Assembly: GCA_027457205.1 (NCBI GenBank) | Contig: DAIDTM010000227.1 | Span: 1-16,762 of the forward strand | DNA length: 16,762 nucleotides | Reading direction: 5' to 3' | From: Anaerolineae bacterium | Lineage (GTDB): Bacteria; Chloroflexota; Anaerolineae; UBA4142 | Shown here: one piece after another, positions 5,442 through 12,601 of the stretch | How the letters are laid out: each line of letters opens with the position of its first letter | Numbering within the stretch: the first letter of the stretch is position 1 | Translations under genes and position numbers: made by a program | Notes under the pieces: generated by a model | Databases searched by the model: none | Told to the model about the DNA's origin: nothing | What the model saw: only the letters and a program-made list of their open reading frames with translations

Positions 5442-8072
5442 TCATTTTTCCCACAGCGGCACCAATTTCAAAATCCAGCGCGTCATGTAAACGCCCCACA
5501 GCGACGAGAGCGCGACGACGGGGATCATCACTGCCCACGCGCGCCAGTCCAGCGGCACGATGCCAAACAGATGCCGCAGCGGCGTATAGAGCGCGATCAA
5601 TTGCAAGCCCACCGCCGCGGCGTAACTCCACAGCAGCACCGGGTTCGACCATATCGACAAATCGTCCAACTGCCGCACGACCATCACGCGCGTGAACGCG
5701 TGCAAAACAATCGCGGTGAACAGCATCGTCCGGGCGTACGTCACATCGCCGAACTGCAAGCCCGTCCAGAAAATCAGCGCGTAAGCGATCAGCGTGCGGA
5801 AGATGCTGCCGGCAATCGTTGCGTAGATCGCCTTGTTTAGGATCGGCTCGTCGTGGCGGCGCGGGCGGCGTTTCATCACGTGCGGCACGGCGGGGTCTGC
5901 CGCGAGCGCGCTGGCGGGAACCAGATCGGTGACGACGTTCACCCAGAGCAGCATCTGCGCCGAGAGAGGAAAATAGCCGGCGGCTGAAAGCGCCAGCACC
6001 ACGACGACTTCGCCCAGACTGGTGCTGAGCAAATAATTGGTGAACTTGCGGATGTTGTCGAAGATGCGGCGACCCTCCTCGACCGCCGCGAGGATCGTTG
6101 CGAAATTATCGTCGAGCAGAACCATGGCTGCCGATTCTTTGGCGATGTCCGTCCCGCGCAAACCCATCGCCACGCCGACGTCTGATTGCTTGAGCGCGGT
6201 CGCATCGTTCACGCCGTCGCCGGTCATCGCGATAAAGTGTCCCTCGTTTTGCAACGCCTCCAAGACGCGTTGCTTGGTCTGCGGCGTCGCACGCGCCACA
6301 ATATCGACCTGCTTCATTCGCTCGCGTAGCGCCTCACCGGAGAGATCCTCCAGCTCGCGGCTTTCCACATCGCGTTCGCCGATGCCGAGCCGCTGACCGA
6401 CCGCACGCGCGGTCAGCGCGTTATCACCCGTAATCATGACGACGCGGATGCCTGCGCCGCGCGCTCGCGCGATCGCGGCGGCGGCTTCCGGGCGCGGTGG
6501 ATCCATCATCGCCTGCAAGCCGAGAAACGTCATGCCTTGCTCTACGTCGTTGCCCGTGTCTGCCGACGGTACGTCTTTGCGCGCGAGCGCGAGTACGTAC
6601 CATGCCTCGCGACCCAACTGGTCGATGGTTTTTTGGATATTCAGCCGGGCTGACTCGTTTAGCGGCGCGACCTGACTTTTTTGCCAGCGAGTCGTGCAAT
6701 GCGGCAGCAGAACGTCGGGCGCGCCTTTGGCATAGGCAATCCAGCGACCGTCGCGCTGATGAATCGTCGTCATCATCTTGCGCTCAGAGCTGAACGGAAT
6801 TTCGTTGACCTTGGCGTACGCCGCGCGCTCGCGCGGGATATCGATGCCGGCATCGCGCGCGGCGCGTGCCAGCGCCACGTCCACTGGGTCTCCGATCACG
6901 CGGAACGTGGCGGCGTCTTCGATCACCGCCTCGTTACACAAGACACCCGCGCGTAAAAGCTCGCGCGTGACGCCGTCTTGCGTCGGCGCAGTGGGCGCGG
7001 CAACTACCTGCTGATCGGCAAACAAACGCTGGACGGTCATCACATTTTGCGTCAGCGTGCCGGTCTTGTCGGTGCAGATCGTATCGACAGAACCCAGCGA
7101 CTCAACGACCGCGAGCCGTCGCACCACTGCCTTGCGCGCTGCCATCTGGCGTGCGCCAAGCGCGAGCGCGAAGGTCAAGACAATCGGCAGACTTTCGGGA
7201 ATCGTGGCGACGGCGAGACTGAGCGTGTTCAACGCGACGTCCACCAGCGGCTCGCGCAAAACAAAGAGGAGGATGAGCGCGACGACCACCGCGAGCGCGC
7301 CGACGATGATCGTCATCTGCCGCGCCATCTTTTGCACTTCGATCTGGAAGGGCGTGGGGCGCTCCGCCATCTGCTCCAGCGTCGCCGCAATTTGCCCCAC
7401 TTCGGTCGCCATCCCGGTGCGAACGGCGACAGCCAGTCCCGTACCGTGCGTGATGTACGTCGAGCCATAGACCATGCTCGTACGTTCCGCGAGAGGCGCG
7501 TCGGCTACCGTTGGCTCTGGCGCTTTATCTACGCCAACACTTTCGCCGGTGAGCGCGGATTCGTCCACGCGCAGACTGTGCGCTTCGATGACGCGCGCGT
7601 CGGCAGGGACCTTCTGTCCGTGCGAAAGCACGAGAATATCACCGGGGACGACTTCCGCCGCGTCAATCTGGCGATGCGCGCCGCCGCGCAGCACGGTCGC
7701 TTTGAAGACGAGGAGCTTGTCCAGCGTTTCCAGCGTGCGCTGTGCGTTGTACTCTTCGAAGAAACTCAGCGTCACGCTGATGGCGACGATGACGAGGATG
7801 AAAATGGCGGTGAGACGGCGCTCGCTCTCGCCCGGCAGGAAGCTGACCGCGAACGCCAGCACCGCGGCGAAGAGGAGGACGAAGATAAAGAAATTGACGA
7901 ATTGTTTGAGGAACAGCTGCAGAGGAGAAATTGGCTTGCGCCGCTGAATCTCGTTACGACCCAAGCGCGCCAATCGTTCGGCGGCTTGGTCGGCGCTTAG
8001 CCCTTCGGCGCACGCGTCTAGTTGTTTCAACACATCGTCAATACTCAAGCGATGCCACTGGGTTGAGTCCAT
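5442..8072 (-). CDS. P-type cation-transporting ATPase, type II (Ca2+-ATPase-like)
   Basis: An 876-residue membrane pump driven by ATP. In order: an N-terminal cation-ATPase segment (about 1-50), M1-M2 (about 57-106), actuator loop TGES (175-178), M3-M4 with IPESLP (291-296), phosphorylation motif CTDKTGTLT with acceptor Asp335, nucleotide domain with KGAPD (449-453), ITGDN (547-551), hinge TGDGVNDA (617-624), then M5-M10. M6 reads WVNVVTDLVPA, close to the SERCA/PMR1 ion-binding helix (Asn, Thr and Asp kept). M4 keeps Glu293. In M5 the segment STSLGE has Ser685 where SERCA has the ion-binding Asn, while the following Glu688 is kept. The SERCA-like M8 pattern is not evident. Ca2+ or Mn2+ is the likely substrate, but a different ion cannot be excluded. 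The start is the ATG at 8072, with GGAG 8 bases upstream; the in-frame TTG at 8099 lacks a site. Confidence 0.92.
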   Translation of the reverse strand: MDSTQWHRLSIDDVLKQLDACAEGLSADQAAERLARLGRNEIQRRKPISPLQLFLKQFVNFFIFVLLFAAVLAFAVSFLPGESERRLTAIFILVIVAISVTLSFFEEYNAQRTLETLDKLLVFKATVLRGGAHRQIDAAEVVPGDILVLSHGQKVPADARVIEAHSLRVDESALTGESVGVDKAPEPTVADAPLAERTSMVYGSTYITHGTGLAVAVRTGMATEVGQIAATLEQMAERPTPFQIEVQKMARQMTIIVGALAVVVALILLFVLREPLVDVALNTLSLAVATIPESLPIVLTFALALGARQMAARKAVVRRLAVVESLGSVDTICTDKTGTLTQNVMTVQRLFADQQVVAAPTAPTQDGVTRELLRAGVLCNEAVIEDAATFRVIGDPVDVALARAARDAGIDIPRERAAYAKVNEIPFSSERKMMTTIHQRDGRWIAYAKGAPDVLLPHCTTRWQKSQVAPLNESARLNIQKTIDQLGREAWYVLALARKDVPSADTGNDVEQGMTFLGLQAMMDPPRPEAAAAIARARGAGIRVVMITGDNALTARAVGQRLGIGERDVESRELEDLSGEALRERMKQVDIVARATPQTKQRVLEALQNEGHFIAMTGDGVNDATALKQSDVGVAMGLRGTDIAKESAAMVLLDDNFATILAAVEEGRRIFDNIRKFTNYLLSTSLGEVVVVLALSAAGYFPLSAQMLLWVNVVTDLVPASALAADPAVPHVMKRRPRRHDEPILNKAIYATIAGSIFRTLIAYALIFWTGLQFGDVTYARTMLFTAIVLHAFTRVMVVRQLDDLSIWSNPVLLWSYAAAVGLQLIALYTPLRHLFGIVPLDWRAWAVMIPVVALSSLWGVYMTRWILKLVPLWEK

Positions 8073-8200
8073 GCCTTGCTCTCCAAGCGTCGATCCCAAC
8101 CGGATCGGCGCGCGTTGTTTTTGCGCGACCGGCGGAATTGGTGAGCCCGCGCGGCTTGCCGGCGCGCCGAGTTAGCGCGGGATCCGTCGCGTGAAACACA

Positions 8201-8228
8201 ATAATACGCATTTTTGCTCGTTAATCAA
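8201..8228 (-). promoter_or_regulatory. probable promoter of the P-type ATPase
   Basis: The minus strand has TTGATT (8228-8223), a 16-base spacer and TATTAT (8206-8201). The transcript would have a G/C-rich leader of about 120 nt (about 8194-8073), with several possible G/C stems but no riboswitch that I recognise. Confidence 0.5.
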
Positions 8229-8284
8229 GCGCGTGGTAGCGTCGATTCTACACATCTCGGCGGCGCGGGCGGCGCGCCGGCGAA

Positions 8285-8321
8285 CTGGCAGCCCACGTTA
8301 CAGGACGTGTACGATTGCCAG
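8285..8321. promoter_or_regulatory. nested inverted repeat upstream of the kinase promoter (operator candidate)
   Basis: The outer arms are CTGGCA (8285-8290) and TGCCAG (8316-8321). The inner arms CACGT (8294-8298) and ACGTG (8305-8309) are also perfect. The element ends 9 bases before the -35 hexamer at 8331, a typical place for an activator or an autoregulating response regulator. It lies between two divergent genes, so a transcriptional terminator role is unlikely. Confidence 0.45.
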
Positions 8322-8330
8322 CTACCGCCC

Positions 8331-8358
8331 TTGACACACGGTAGACTTGGGCTATAAT
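8331..8358 (+). promoter_or_regulatory. near-consensus sigma70 promoter of the leader RNA and two-component genes
   Basis: A perfect TTGACA (8331-8336), a 16-base spacer and a perfect TATAAT (8353-8358). It is the strongest-looking promoter in the window. Transcription should start at about 8364-8366. Confidence 0.85.
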
Positions 8359-8465
8359 TTTGCCCAGACAACTTACCGTCACATACGCAGATGCGATGCC
8401 GTGATGAGTGCGGCGCGCGTGGCTAATGCGCTGGCGCATCTGTGACGCTTGGGCTTGGAGGCGCG

Positions 8466-8528
8466 ATGCAGCGTCGAGTGGATTCCCCAGACAATCTTTT
8501 CGTTGGGCAGGGTGTGGGCACGTTGTGA
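8466..8528 (+). CDS. possible 20-residue leader peptide
   Basis: ATG at 8466 is preceded by GGAGG (8457-8461) at a slightly short spacing of 4 bases. The reading is MQRRVDSPDNLFVGQGVGTL and stops with TGA at 8526-8528, only 3 bases before the terminator stem. A ribosome at the stop would cover the 5' arm of the terminator, which would fit translation-dependent antitermination. No run of one amino acid points to a classic amino-acid attenuator. There is no independent support that it is translated. Confidence 0.3.
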   Translation: MQRRVDSPDNLFVGQGVGTL

Positions 8529-8531
8529 GGC

Positions 8532-8567
8532 AAGGCAGACCAAGGGACGGGTCTGCCTTTTTGATTT
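8532..8567 (+). terminator. intrinsic terminator upstream of the sensor kinase
   Basis: AAGGCAGACC (8532-8541) pairs perfectly with GGTCTGCCTT (8550-8559) across an 8-base loop. The T-run starts at 8558 (TTTTTGATTT). It lies after a strong promoter and 25 bases before the kinase ATG, with no second promoter visible in between. Kinase expression therefore seems to depend on read-through or antitermination. Confidence 0.85.
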
Positions 8568-8592
8568 CTTCCGCAGACGGGGGTATCAAGCG

Positions 8593-10719
8593 ATGGAAAG
8601 CGCGCATATCGTCAATCGGATTTTTCTATTGCCCTATGTCCGCAAGTTTGCTGTTAGGGCAAGCGAGGCGCTGGATTGGAAACACGCTCCGCTGGTCGGC
8701 TTGGTTTCCTATTTACGCTGGGCGATGCCCATCGCCGTCTCGTTTGTGGGCATCGCGTATATCCTCCTGGAGGACGTAGGGTTTCAAAAACACGCGCCGA
8801 CAGACCCTTCGGTGATCCGCTCCGTTTTGGTGATCGGCTTGGCGGGTCCCGCGCTCGTGTGGCTGACCTTGACCTGGGCTGCCAAAGCCGCGGTTGCGGA
8901 AGCCGAGGCGCAGCGGGAACTCGCGCTGCGAAATCACGAGGCGCGTCGCCGCGCGCTTCACTTACAGACCGCCAGTTGGATTGGGCAGCAGATGACCGCG
9001 CTGCTGGACCTCAACGCGTTATTGGCTGAAGTGGTGAGGTTGATCCACACCAAATTCGGCTATTACCACGTGCACATTCTCTTGGTCGATGCGGACACCG
9101 GAGAAATCGCGTTAAAGGAAGCGAGCGGCGCGCGCGCCGATTTGATCAAAGCGCGCAGCTTGAGACTCAAAATCGGCGCTGATGGAGTTACCGGCTGGGT
9201 CGCGCAGACCGGACACGCGCTGCTGAGCAACGACGTAAGTCGAGAACCGCGCTTTTATGCAGCGGAACTGTTGCCCGAAACGAAATCCGAGCTGGCGGTC
9301 CCGCTGCGCGTGGGAAAACGGATCGTCGGCGTCCTGGACGCGCAGAGTGATCGGCTGAATGCTTTCGGCAAAGAAGACGTCGTCGTCCTGCAAATCCTCG
9401 GAAACCAGATCGGCATCGCGATTGAAAACGCGCGGCTCTTTGAAGAAACCAAACATCGCTATGAGGCGATGATCGCCCTGCACGATACCTCGCTGGACAT
9501 GATCGCGCAATTAGAGATGCCTGAACTGTTGCAGGCATTGCTGCGTCGCGGCACGCAGCTTTTGAGCGCGCGGGCTGGGTCGCTCTATCTTTACGATGCG
9601 GAGCAGCAATTGGTTCGCAATATTGCCAACTACAACACCTCGCGCGATTGGACCGGCGTCACCCTGCAGCCGGGGGAAGGTTTGTGCGGTCAGGTCATTC
9701 TCACCGGCGAACCACTCATCGTCAATGAATATCGAGATTGGTCTGGCAAAGCGACGGTCTTCGCGCAGACGCCGTTATCGCGAGTGATCGGCGCGCCGAT
9801 CCAACGACAGGATCAGACGATGGGCGCTATCCTAATTCTCAACGATCAACACGCGCAGCCGTTTGGACGCAACGATCTGTGGCTCCTGCGTCTGTTTGCC
9901 GACCTGGCTTCGATTGCGATTGAGAATGCCAAGCTCCATTCGCAAGCCAAAAATTTCAGTCAAGAACTGGAGCTCCGCGTGGAAGAGAGAACGCGCGAGT
10001 TGTCCAAAGCCAAAGAGGAAATCGCCGTCAAAGCCGTTCAATTGCGCTCGCTATTGTCTCAGACGATTAGCATTCAGGAAGAAGAACGGGCGCGAATTGC
10101 GCGGGACATGCACGATGGGGTTGTGCAACTGATTACCGCGGCGCGTTACGAGTTGCAAGCCGCGCGCGTGGTCGGAGGAGCAAGCTTGGCGGTGACGGCG
10201 CACGGAAAACTCGATGCCGCGCGTGAGGTGCTGGAGGAAGCGGAACGGGAGATTCGCAACGCGATTTACGATCTGCACTCGCCGATCCTGGACGCGATTG
10301 GTTTGATTCCTGCGCTTGAAAAATATGCCACTCGATTCCAAGAGCTTTCCGGAATCGCCTGCGTCCTTTCGGTCGTGGGCGCGCCGCGCCGCTTACCAGA
10401 GCCAATTGAAGTCGCCGTTTTTCGGATGGTCGAAGAGGCAATGCAGAATGTGGCGGCGCATTCCGATGCCCGCGCGGCGTCAGTTGTGCTGGAGTTCGAG
10501 CCCAATCTGTTTTCCGCCATGGTGCGGGACGATGGTCATGGCTTCGACTATCGCGGTTGGTTGGAAAGCCGGAATGGCAATCACCTGGGATTGCTCGGTA
10601 TGCAGGAACGCGTCGAGAACTTGGGCGGGCAGGTAGAAGTATGGTCGGAATTGGGCGAAGGCACGCGCGTGATGTTTCGGCTGCCGATCCAACAAGACGA
10701 ACCTGACTTGCTCAAATGA
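8593..10719 (+). CDS. membrane-anchored double-GAF sensor histidine kinase (HisKA_3 type)
   Basis: The 708-residue kinase starts at the ATG 8593, after the terminator, with a GGGGG about 10 bases upstream. The frame is also open back to 8449, but that part overlaps the leader and terminator and is unlike protein. Two membrane helices (about 43-61 and 75-97) form a short anchor with almost no periplasmic sensor. A helical linker is followed by GAF1 (about 125-290) and GAF2 (about 291-455), then a coiled coil (455-490). The H-box is ERARIARDMHDGV with His507. The HATPase domain has EEAMQNVAAHSDA (Asn619), DDGHGFD (646-652) and GLLGMQERV. This is the LiaS/NarX-like subfamily that phosphorylates NarL-type regulators. 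The signal is probably cytoplasmic or redox-linked through the GAF domains; the ligand is unknown. The response regulator follows after 24 bases. Confidence 0.92.
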   Translation: MESAHIVNRIFLLPYVRKFAVRASEALDWKHAPLVGLVSYLRWAMPIAVSFVGIAYILLEDVGFQKHAPTDPSVIRSVLVIGLAGPALVWLTLTWAAKAAVAEAEAQRELALRNHEARRRALHLQTASWIGQQMTALLDLNALLAEVVRLIHTKFGYYHVHILLVDADTGEIALKEASGARADLIKARSLRLKIGADGVTGWVAQTGHALLSNDVSREPRFYAAELLPETKSELAVPLRVGKRIVGVLDAQSDRLNAFGKEDVVVLQILGNQIGIAIENARLFEETKHRYEAMIALHDTSLDMIAQLEMPELLQALLRRGTQLLSARAGSLYLYDAEQQLVRNIANYNTSRDWTGVTLQPGEGLCGQVILTGEPLIVNEYRDWSGKATVFAQTPLSRVIGAPIQRQDQTMGAILILNDQHAQPFGRNDLWLLRLFADLASIAIENAKLHSQAKNFSQELELRVEERTRELSKAKEEIAVKAVQLRSLLSQTISIQEEERARIARDMHDGVVQLITAARYELQAARVVGGASLAVTAHGKLDAAREVLEEAEREIRNAIYDLHSPILDAIGLIPALEKYATRFQELSGIACVLSVVGAPRRLPEPIEVAVFRMVEEAMQNVAAHSDARAASVVLEFEPNLFSAMVRDDGHGFDYRGWLESRNGNHLGLLGMQERVENLGGQVEVWSELGEGTRVMFRLPIQQDEPDLLK

Positions 10720-10743
10720 TCGCAAGACGCGAGGGAGGTCGGG

Positions 10744-11382
10744 GTGGACGCGATTCGAGTCTTGATCGTGGACGATCATCCAATGGTGCGGCGCGGTTTG
10801 AAGAGTTTGCTTTCGTCCTATCCGGATATCGTGGTCGTCGGCGAAGCCGGCGACGGCGCATCGGCTCTGCAAGCCGCCGGTTTGTCGCCCGAGGTGATCT
10901 TGCTGGATATTCAGTTGCCGGGGCTTGACGGCGTCGAGGTCGCGCGTCAGTTGCGCCGCGTGATACCGGCAGCAAAAATCATCGCGTTGACGGCGTATGA
11001 AAACGAAGAGTACGTGCTCAAGGCGATGCGCGCTGGCGCGTACGCGTATTTGCTGAAAAGTACTTCCGACGAAACCGTGATCGAGGCGATCCGGCTGGTC
11101 CATCAAGGCAAACGCATTCTCTCGCCGACGCTGATGGATGGAGTTCTGCGGCAGTTCCAAACTTTGGCGCAAACTCAGGCGCGCTACGAGTCCGGCTTGT
11201 CCGAAGAAGACGTCCGGGTGTTGGCGCTGATCGCGCAAGGAGCGACCAACGAAGAGATCGCGAGTGAGACGCATTGGAGCGAACGGACGGTCAAACGGGA
11301 AATCGAACAAATCATGTCCAAGTTGGGCGCGCGGAACCGCGCCCAAGCCGCCGCCGAGGCGATCAAACGAGGATTGGTCTGA
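10744..11382 (+). CDS. NarL/FixJ-family response regulator
   Basis: The 212-residue protein starts at GTG 10744, with GGGAGG (10733-10738) at 5 bases. The receiver domain (1-120) has acidic pocket Asp10/Asp11, phosphoacceptor Asp55 (ILLDIQLPG), switch Thr83 (ALTAYEN) and Lys105 (YLLKSTS). A linker leads to a LuxR-type helix-turn-helix (about 150-208), with the pattern LSEEDVRVLALIAQGATNEE, SERTVKREIEQIMSKLGARN. It is the obvious partner of the preceding kinase. Inferred targets are its own promoter region (the inverted repeat at 8285-8321) and possibly the downstream tatA-molybdoenzyme cluster; neither is shown by the sequence. Confidence 0.95.
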   Translation: MDAIRVLIVDDHPMVRRGLKSLLSSYPDIVVVGEAGDGASALQAAGLSPEVILLDIQLPGLDGVEVARQLRRVIPAAKIIALTAYENEEYVLKAMRAGAYAYLLKSTSDETVIEAIRLVHQGKRILSPTLMDGVLRQFQTLAQTQARYESGLSEEDVRVLALIAQGATNEEIASETHWSERTVKREIEQIMSKLGARNRAQAAAEAIKRGLV

Positions 11383-11414
11383 GCGCGTGAGCTACAATGG
11401 GCTGATGTTCGTCG

Positions 11415-11440
11415 CCGGCATCGATTGCCGGTTTTTTATT
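11415..11440 (+). terminator. intrinsic terminator of the two-component operon
   Basis: CCGGCA (11415-11420) and TGCCGG (11426-11431) form a perfect stem with a 5-base loop, followed directly by six T's (11432-11437). Confidence 0.85.
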
Positions 11441-11462
11441 GTCCCTTTCGGGACAGATTTTT
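11440..11462 (+). terminator. second terminator-like hairpin in tandem
   Basis: TGTCCC (11440-11445) and GGGACA (11450-11455) form a perfect 6-bp stem with a TTTC loop. It is followed by GA and five T's. Placed directly after the first terminator, it should strengthen insulation of the molybdoenzyme cluster from the kinase operon. Confidence 0.6.
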
Positions 11463-11498
11463 GCCCCTCCTGCCCTTACTCGGTCTGGCGTTTCACGA

Positions 11499-11504
11499 TA
11501 TACT
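11499..11504 (+). promoter_or_regulatory. possible -10 element of the tatA-molybdoenzyme cluster
   Basis: TATACT lies 59 bases before the tatA ATG and after both terminators, where a promoter is needed. The hexamer 17 bases upstream (TTACTC, 11476-11481) is a poor -35, so an activator or another sigma factor may be involved. Confidence 0.4.
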
Positions 11505-11563
11505 ATTTCAGGTTAACGATTCTTTACCTCGCTTTTTACGACGTTCGTAGGGAGGTTGACGAA

Positions 11564-11755
11564 ATGTTTGGTCTACAACCGGCTCACCTCGTCATTATCT
11601 TCGTCGCCGTGCTGATTCTCTTCGGTCCGAGACAGTTGCCGGAACTCGGCAAGGGGTTCGGCAGAGCCATTCAAGAGTTCAAACAAGCCACGCGCCAAGT
11701 AACCGACTCGACTCAACCGCCCGAATCCCGTCCATCGGATGAGCGATCAAAATAG
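11564..11755 (+). CDS. tatA: Sec-independent protein translocase component TatA/TatE
   Basis: The 63-residue protein has one N-terminal membrane helix (HLVIIFVAVLILFG, about 8-21), the conserved hinge FGPRQLPELGKGFGRAIQEF (20-39), an amphipathic helix and a short polar tail. This is the standard TatA/E architecture, the pore-forming partner of TatC in export of folded proteins. The length is at the short end for the family. The start is supported by GGGAGG (11550-11555), 8 bases upstream of ATG. The next gene encodes a subunit with a twin-arginine signal, so this TatA is probably dedicated to, or co-expressed with, that cargo. No tatC is present in the window. Confidence 0.93.
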   Translation: MFGLQPAHLVIIFVAVLILFGPRQLPELGKGFGRAIQEFKQATRQVTDSTQPPESRPSDERSK

Positions 11756-11876
11756 GCAAGGGAGTTTATCGCCGAAAGGAGGCAAACGCCAGTCCAGCAA
11801 AAAATATCGAGATCAACCTTCAGAGGAACCGAACGTTGACGTTTGGCGTAGGAGTATGAGACGAGAAGGAGATGCT

Positions 11877-12587
11877 ATGGCTGACGAAATAGCTCCGGAA
11901 CAGGAACCGGAGGAAAAAGAAGAAGAGCGCGCCACTACGAACGGGCAGGTCACCCGCCGGCAGTTTCTCGTCGGCGCGGGCGTAGGCGCGGTCATTGGCA
12001 TTGCCGGCACGGCAGGCGTGCTGACGCTGGTCCATCCCACCGCGCCGGTCGAACAAGCGCAGACCGTTGCGACGCCATCTACGACGAGCGCGACGGCAAC
12101 GGCGAGCGCGCTGGTCGAGGGGACCAAACTGATCGCGCTGAACGTGAATGGTCGTGATTACGAGATTGCCGTCGAGCCGCAGTACACGCTGGCTGAAGTC
12201 TTGAAGCGCGACCTGGGTCTGACGGGCACCAAGCTCGGCTGCAACGGTTCGATGTGCAGCGCGTGCACCGTCCTTGTGGACGGGGTGGCGCAAAATTCCT
12301 GTTCGCTTCTTGCCATCCGCGAAGTCGGAAAAAAGATTATCACGATCGAAGGGCTGGAGCAGAATGGTAAGTTGCATCCGGTGCAGGCGGCTTTCTGGGA
12401 CAACGCGGCGTACCAATGCGGCTTTTGCACGCCGGGTCAGATTCTGGGCGCGGTAGAATTGCTGAATAAGATCAAGAATCCTACCGATGACCAAATCCGC
12501 GCGGCAATGTCCGGGCATATGTGCAAGTGCAGCGCCTACCCGAACATCTTGGCGGCGATCCAAGCCGCCGCGAAGCAAATGGCGTAA
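11877..12587 (+). CDS. Tat-exported [2Fe-2S] subunit of a xanthine dehydrogenase-family molybdoenzyme
   Basis: A 236-residue electron-transfer subunit. An acidic N-terminus is followed by the twin-arginine signal TRRQFLVGAG (26-35, Arg27-Arg28) and a hydrophobic stretch to about residue 52, then an Ala/Thr-rich linker. The plant-type ferredoxin cluster is bound by Cys122, Cys127, Cys130 and Cys142 (GCNGSMCSACTVLVDG). The second cluster uses Cys181, Cys184, Cys216 and Cys218 (CGFCTPG and MCKCSAYPN). This is the usual arrangement of the XDH family. The Tat signal parallels E. coli PaoA, whose partners are carried along in folded form. I start at ATG 11877 because AGGAG lies 5 bases upstream. 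An in-frame ATG at 11739, overlapping the end of tatA, would add 46 polar residues but lacks a site. Confidence 0.93.
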   Translation: MADEIAPEQEPEEKEEERATTNGQVTRRQFLVGAGVGAVIGIAGTAGVLTLVHPTAPVEQAQTVATPSTTSATATASALVEGTKLIALNVNGRDYEIAVEPQYTLAEVLKRDLGLTGTKLGCNGSMCSACTVLVDGVAQNSCSLLAIREVGKKIITIEGLEQNGKLHPVQAAFWDNAAYQCGFCTPGQILGAVELLNKIKNPTDDQIRAAMSGHMCKCSAYPNILAAIQAAAKQMA

Positions 12588-12601
12588 GGGAGGTGGATCA
12601 A

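Larger units (their letters stand above)
8365..8567 (+). ncRNA. structured leader or small RNA between promoter and terminator
   Basis: A transcript of about 200 nt is bounded by the promoter at 8331-8358 and an intrinsic terminator. Visible pairings are CAGATGCG (8388-8395) with CGCATCTG (8435-8442), GACGCT (8444-8449) with AGCGTC (8470-8475), ACAAC (8368-8372) with GTTGT (8522-8526), and CACA (8380-8383) with TGTG (8513-8516). The last two would bring the ends together in a long irregular hairpin. CAGAC recurs at 8365-8369, 8488-8492 and within the terminator 5' arm (8536-8540), so alternative pairing with the terminator 3' arm is conceivable. The size and end pairing resemble 6S-like RNAs, but I see no conserved motif of 6S, SRP, RNase P or a known riboswitch. 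It may be an attenuator for the kinase gene or a free-standing RNA. Confidence 0.4.

Noticed and set aside
6978..8000. 340-codon plus-strand open frame opposite the P-type ATPase
   Set aside because: Its composition (Arg, His, Asp, Glu runs) is typical of an antisense shadow, and the minus strand encodes an unmistakable ATPase there.
8365..8567. Assignment of the leader as 6S RNA, or as a molybdenum-cofactor or other known riboswitch
   Set aside because: The size fits 6S and the neighbourhood includes a molybdoenzyme, but I could not find conserved sequence motifs of any of these classes, so it is left unclassified.
8449..8592. Upstream extension of the sensor kinase frame to 8449
   Set aside because: It would translate through the terminator hairpin and the putative leader, and the residues are unlike a signal or membrane segment. 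The ATG at 8593 begins a plausible N-terminus.
11739..11876. Earlier start for the FeS subunit, overlapping tatA
   Set aside because: It adds 46 polar residues before the Tat signal and has no Shine-Dalgarno. The ATG at 11877 has AGGAG at 5 bases. It remains a possible alternative.
12521..12601. Earlier start for the molybdopterin subunit, inside the FeS gene
   Set aside because: GGGAGG just before the ATG at 12602 and the clean 14-base spacing favour the later start.
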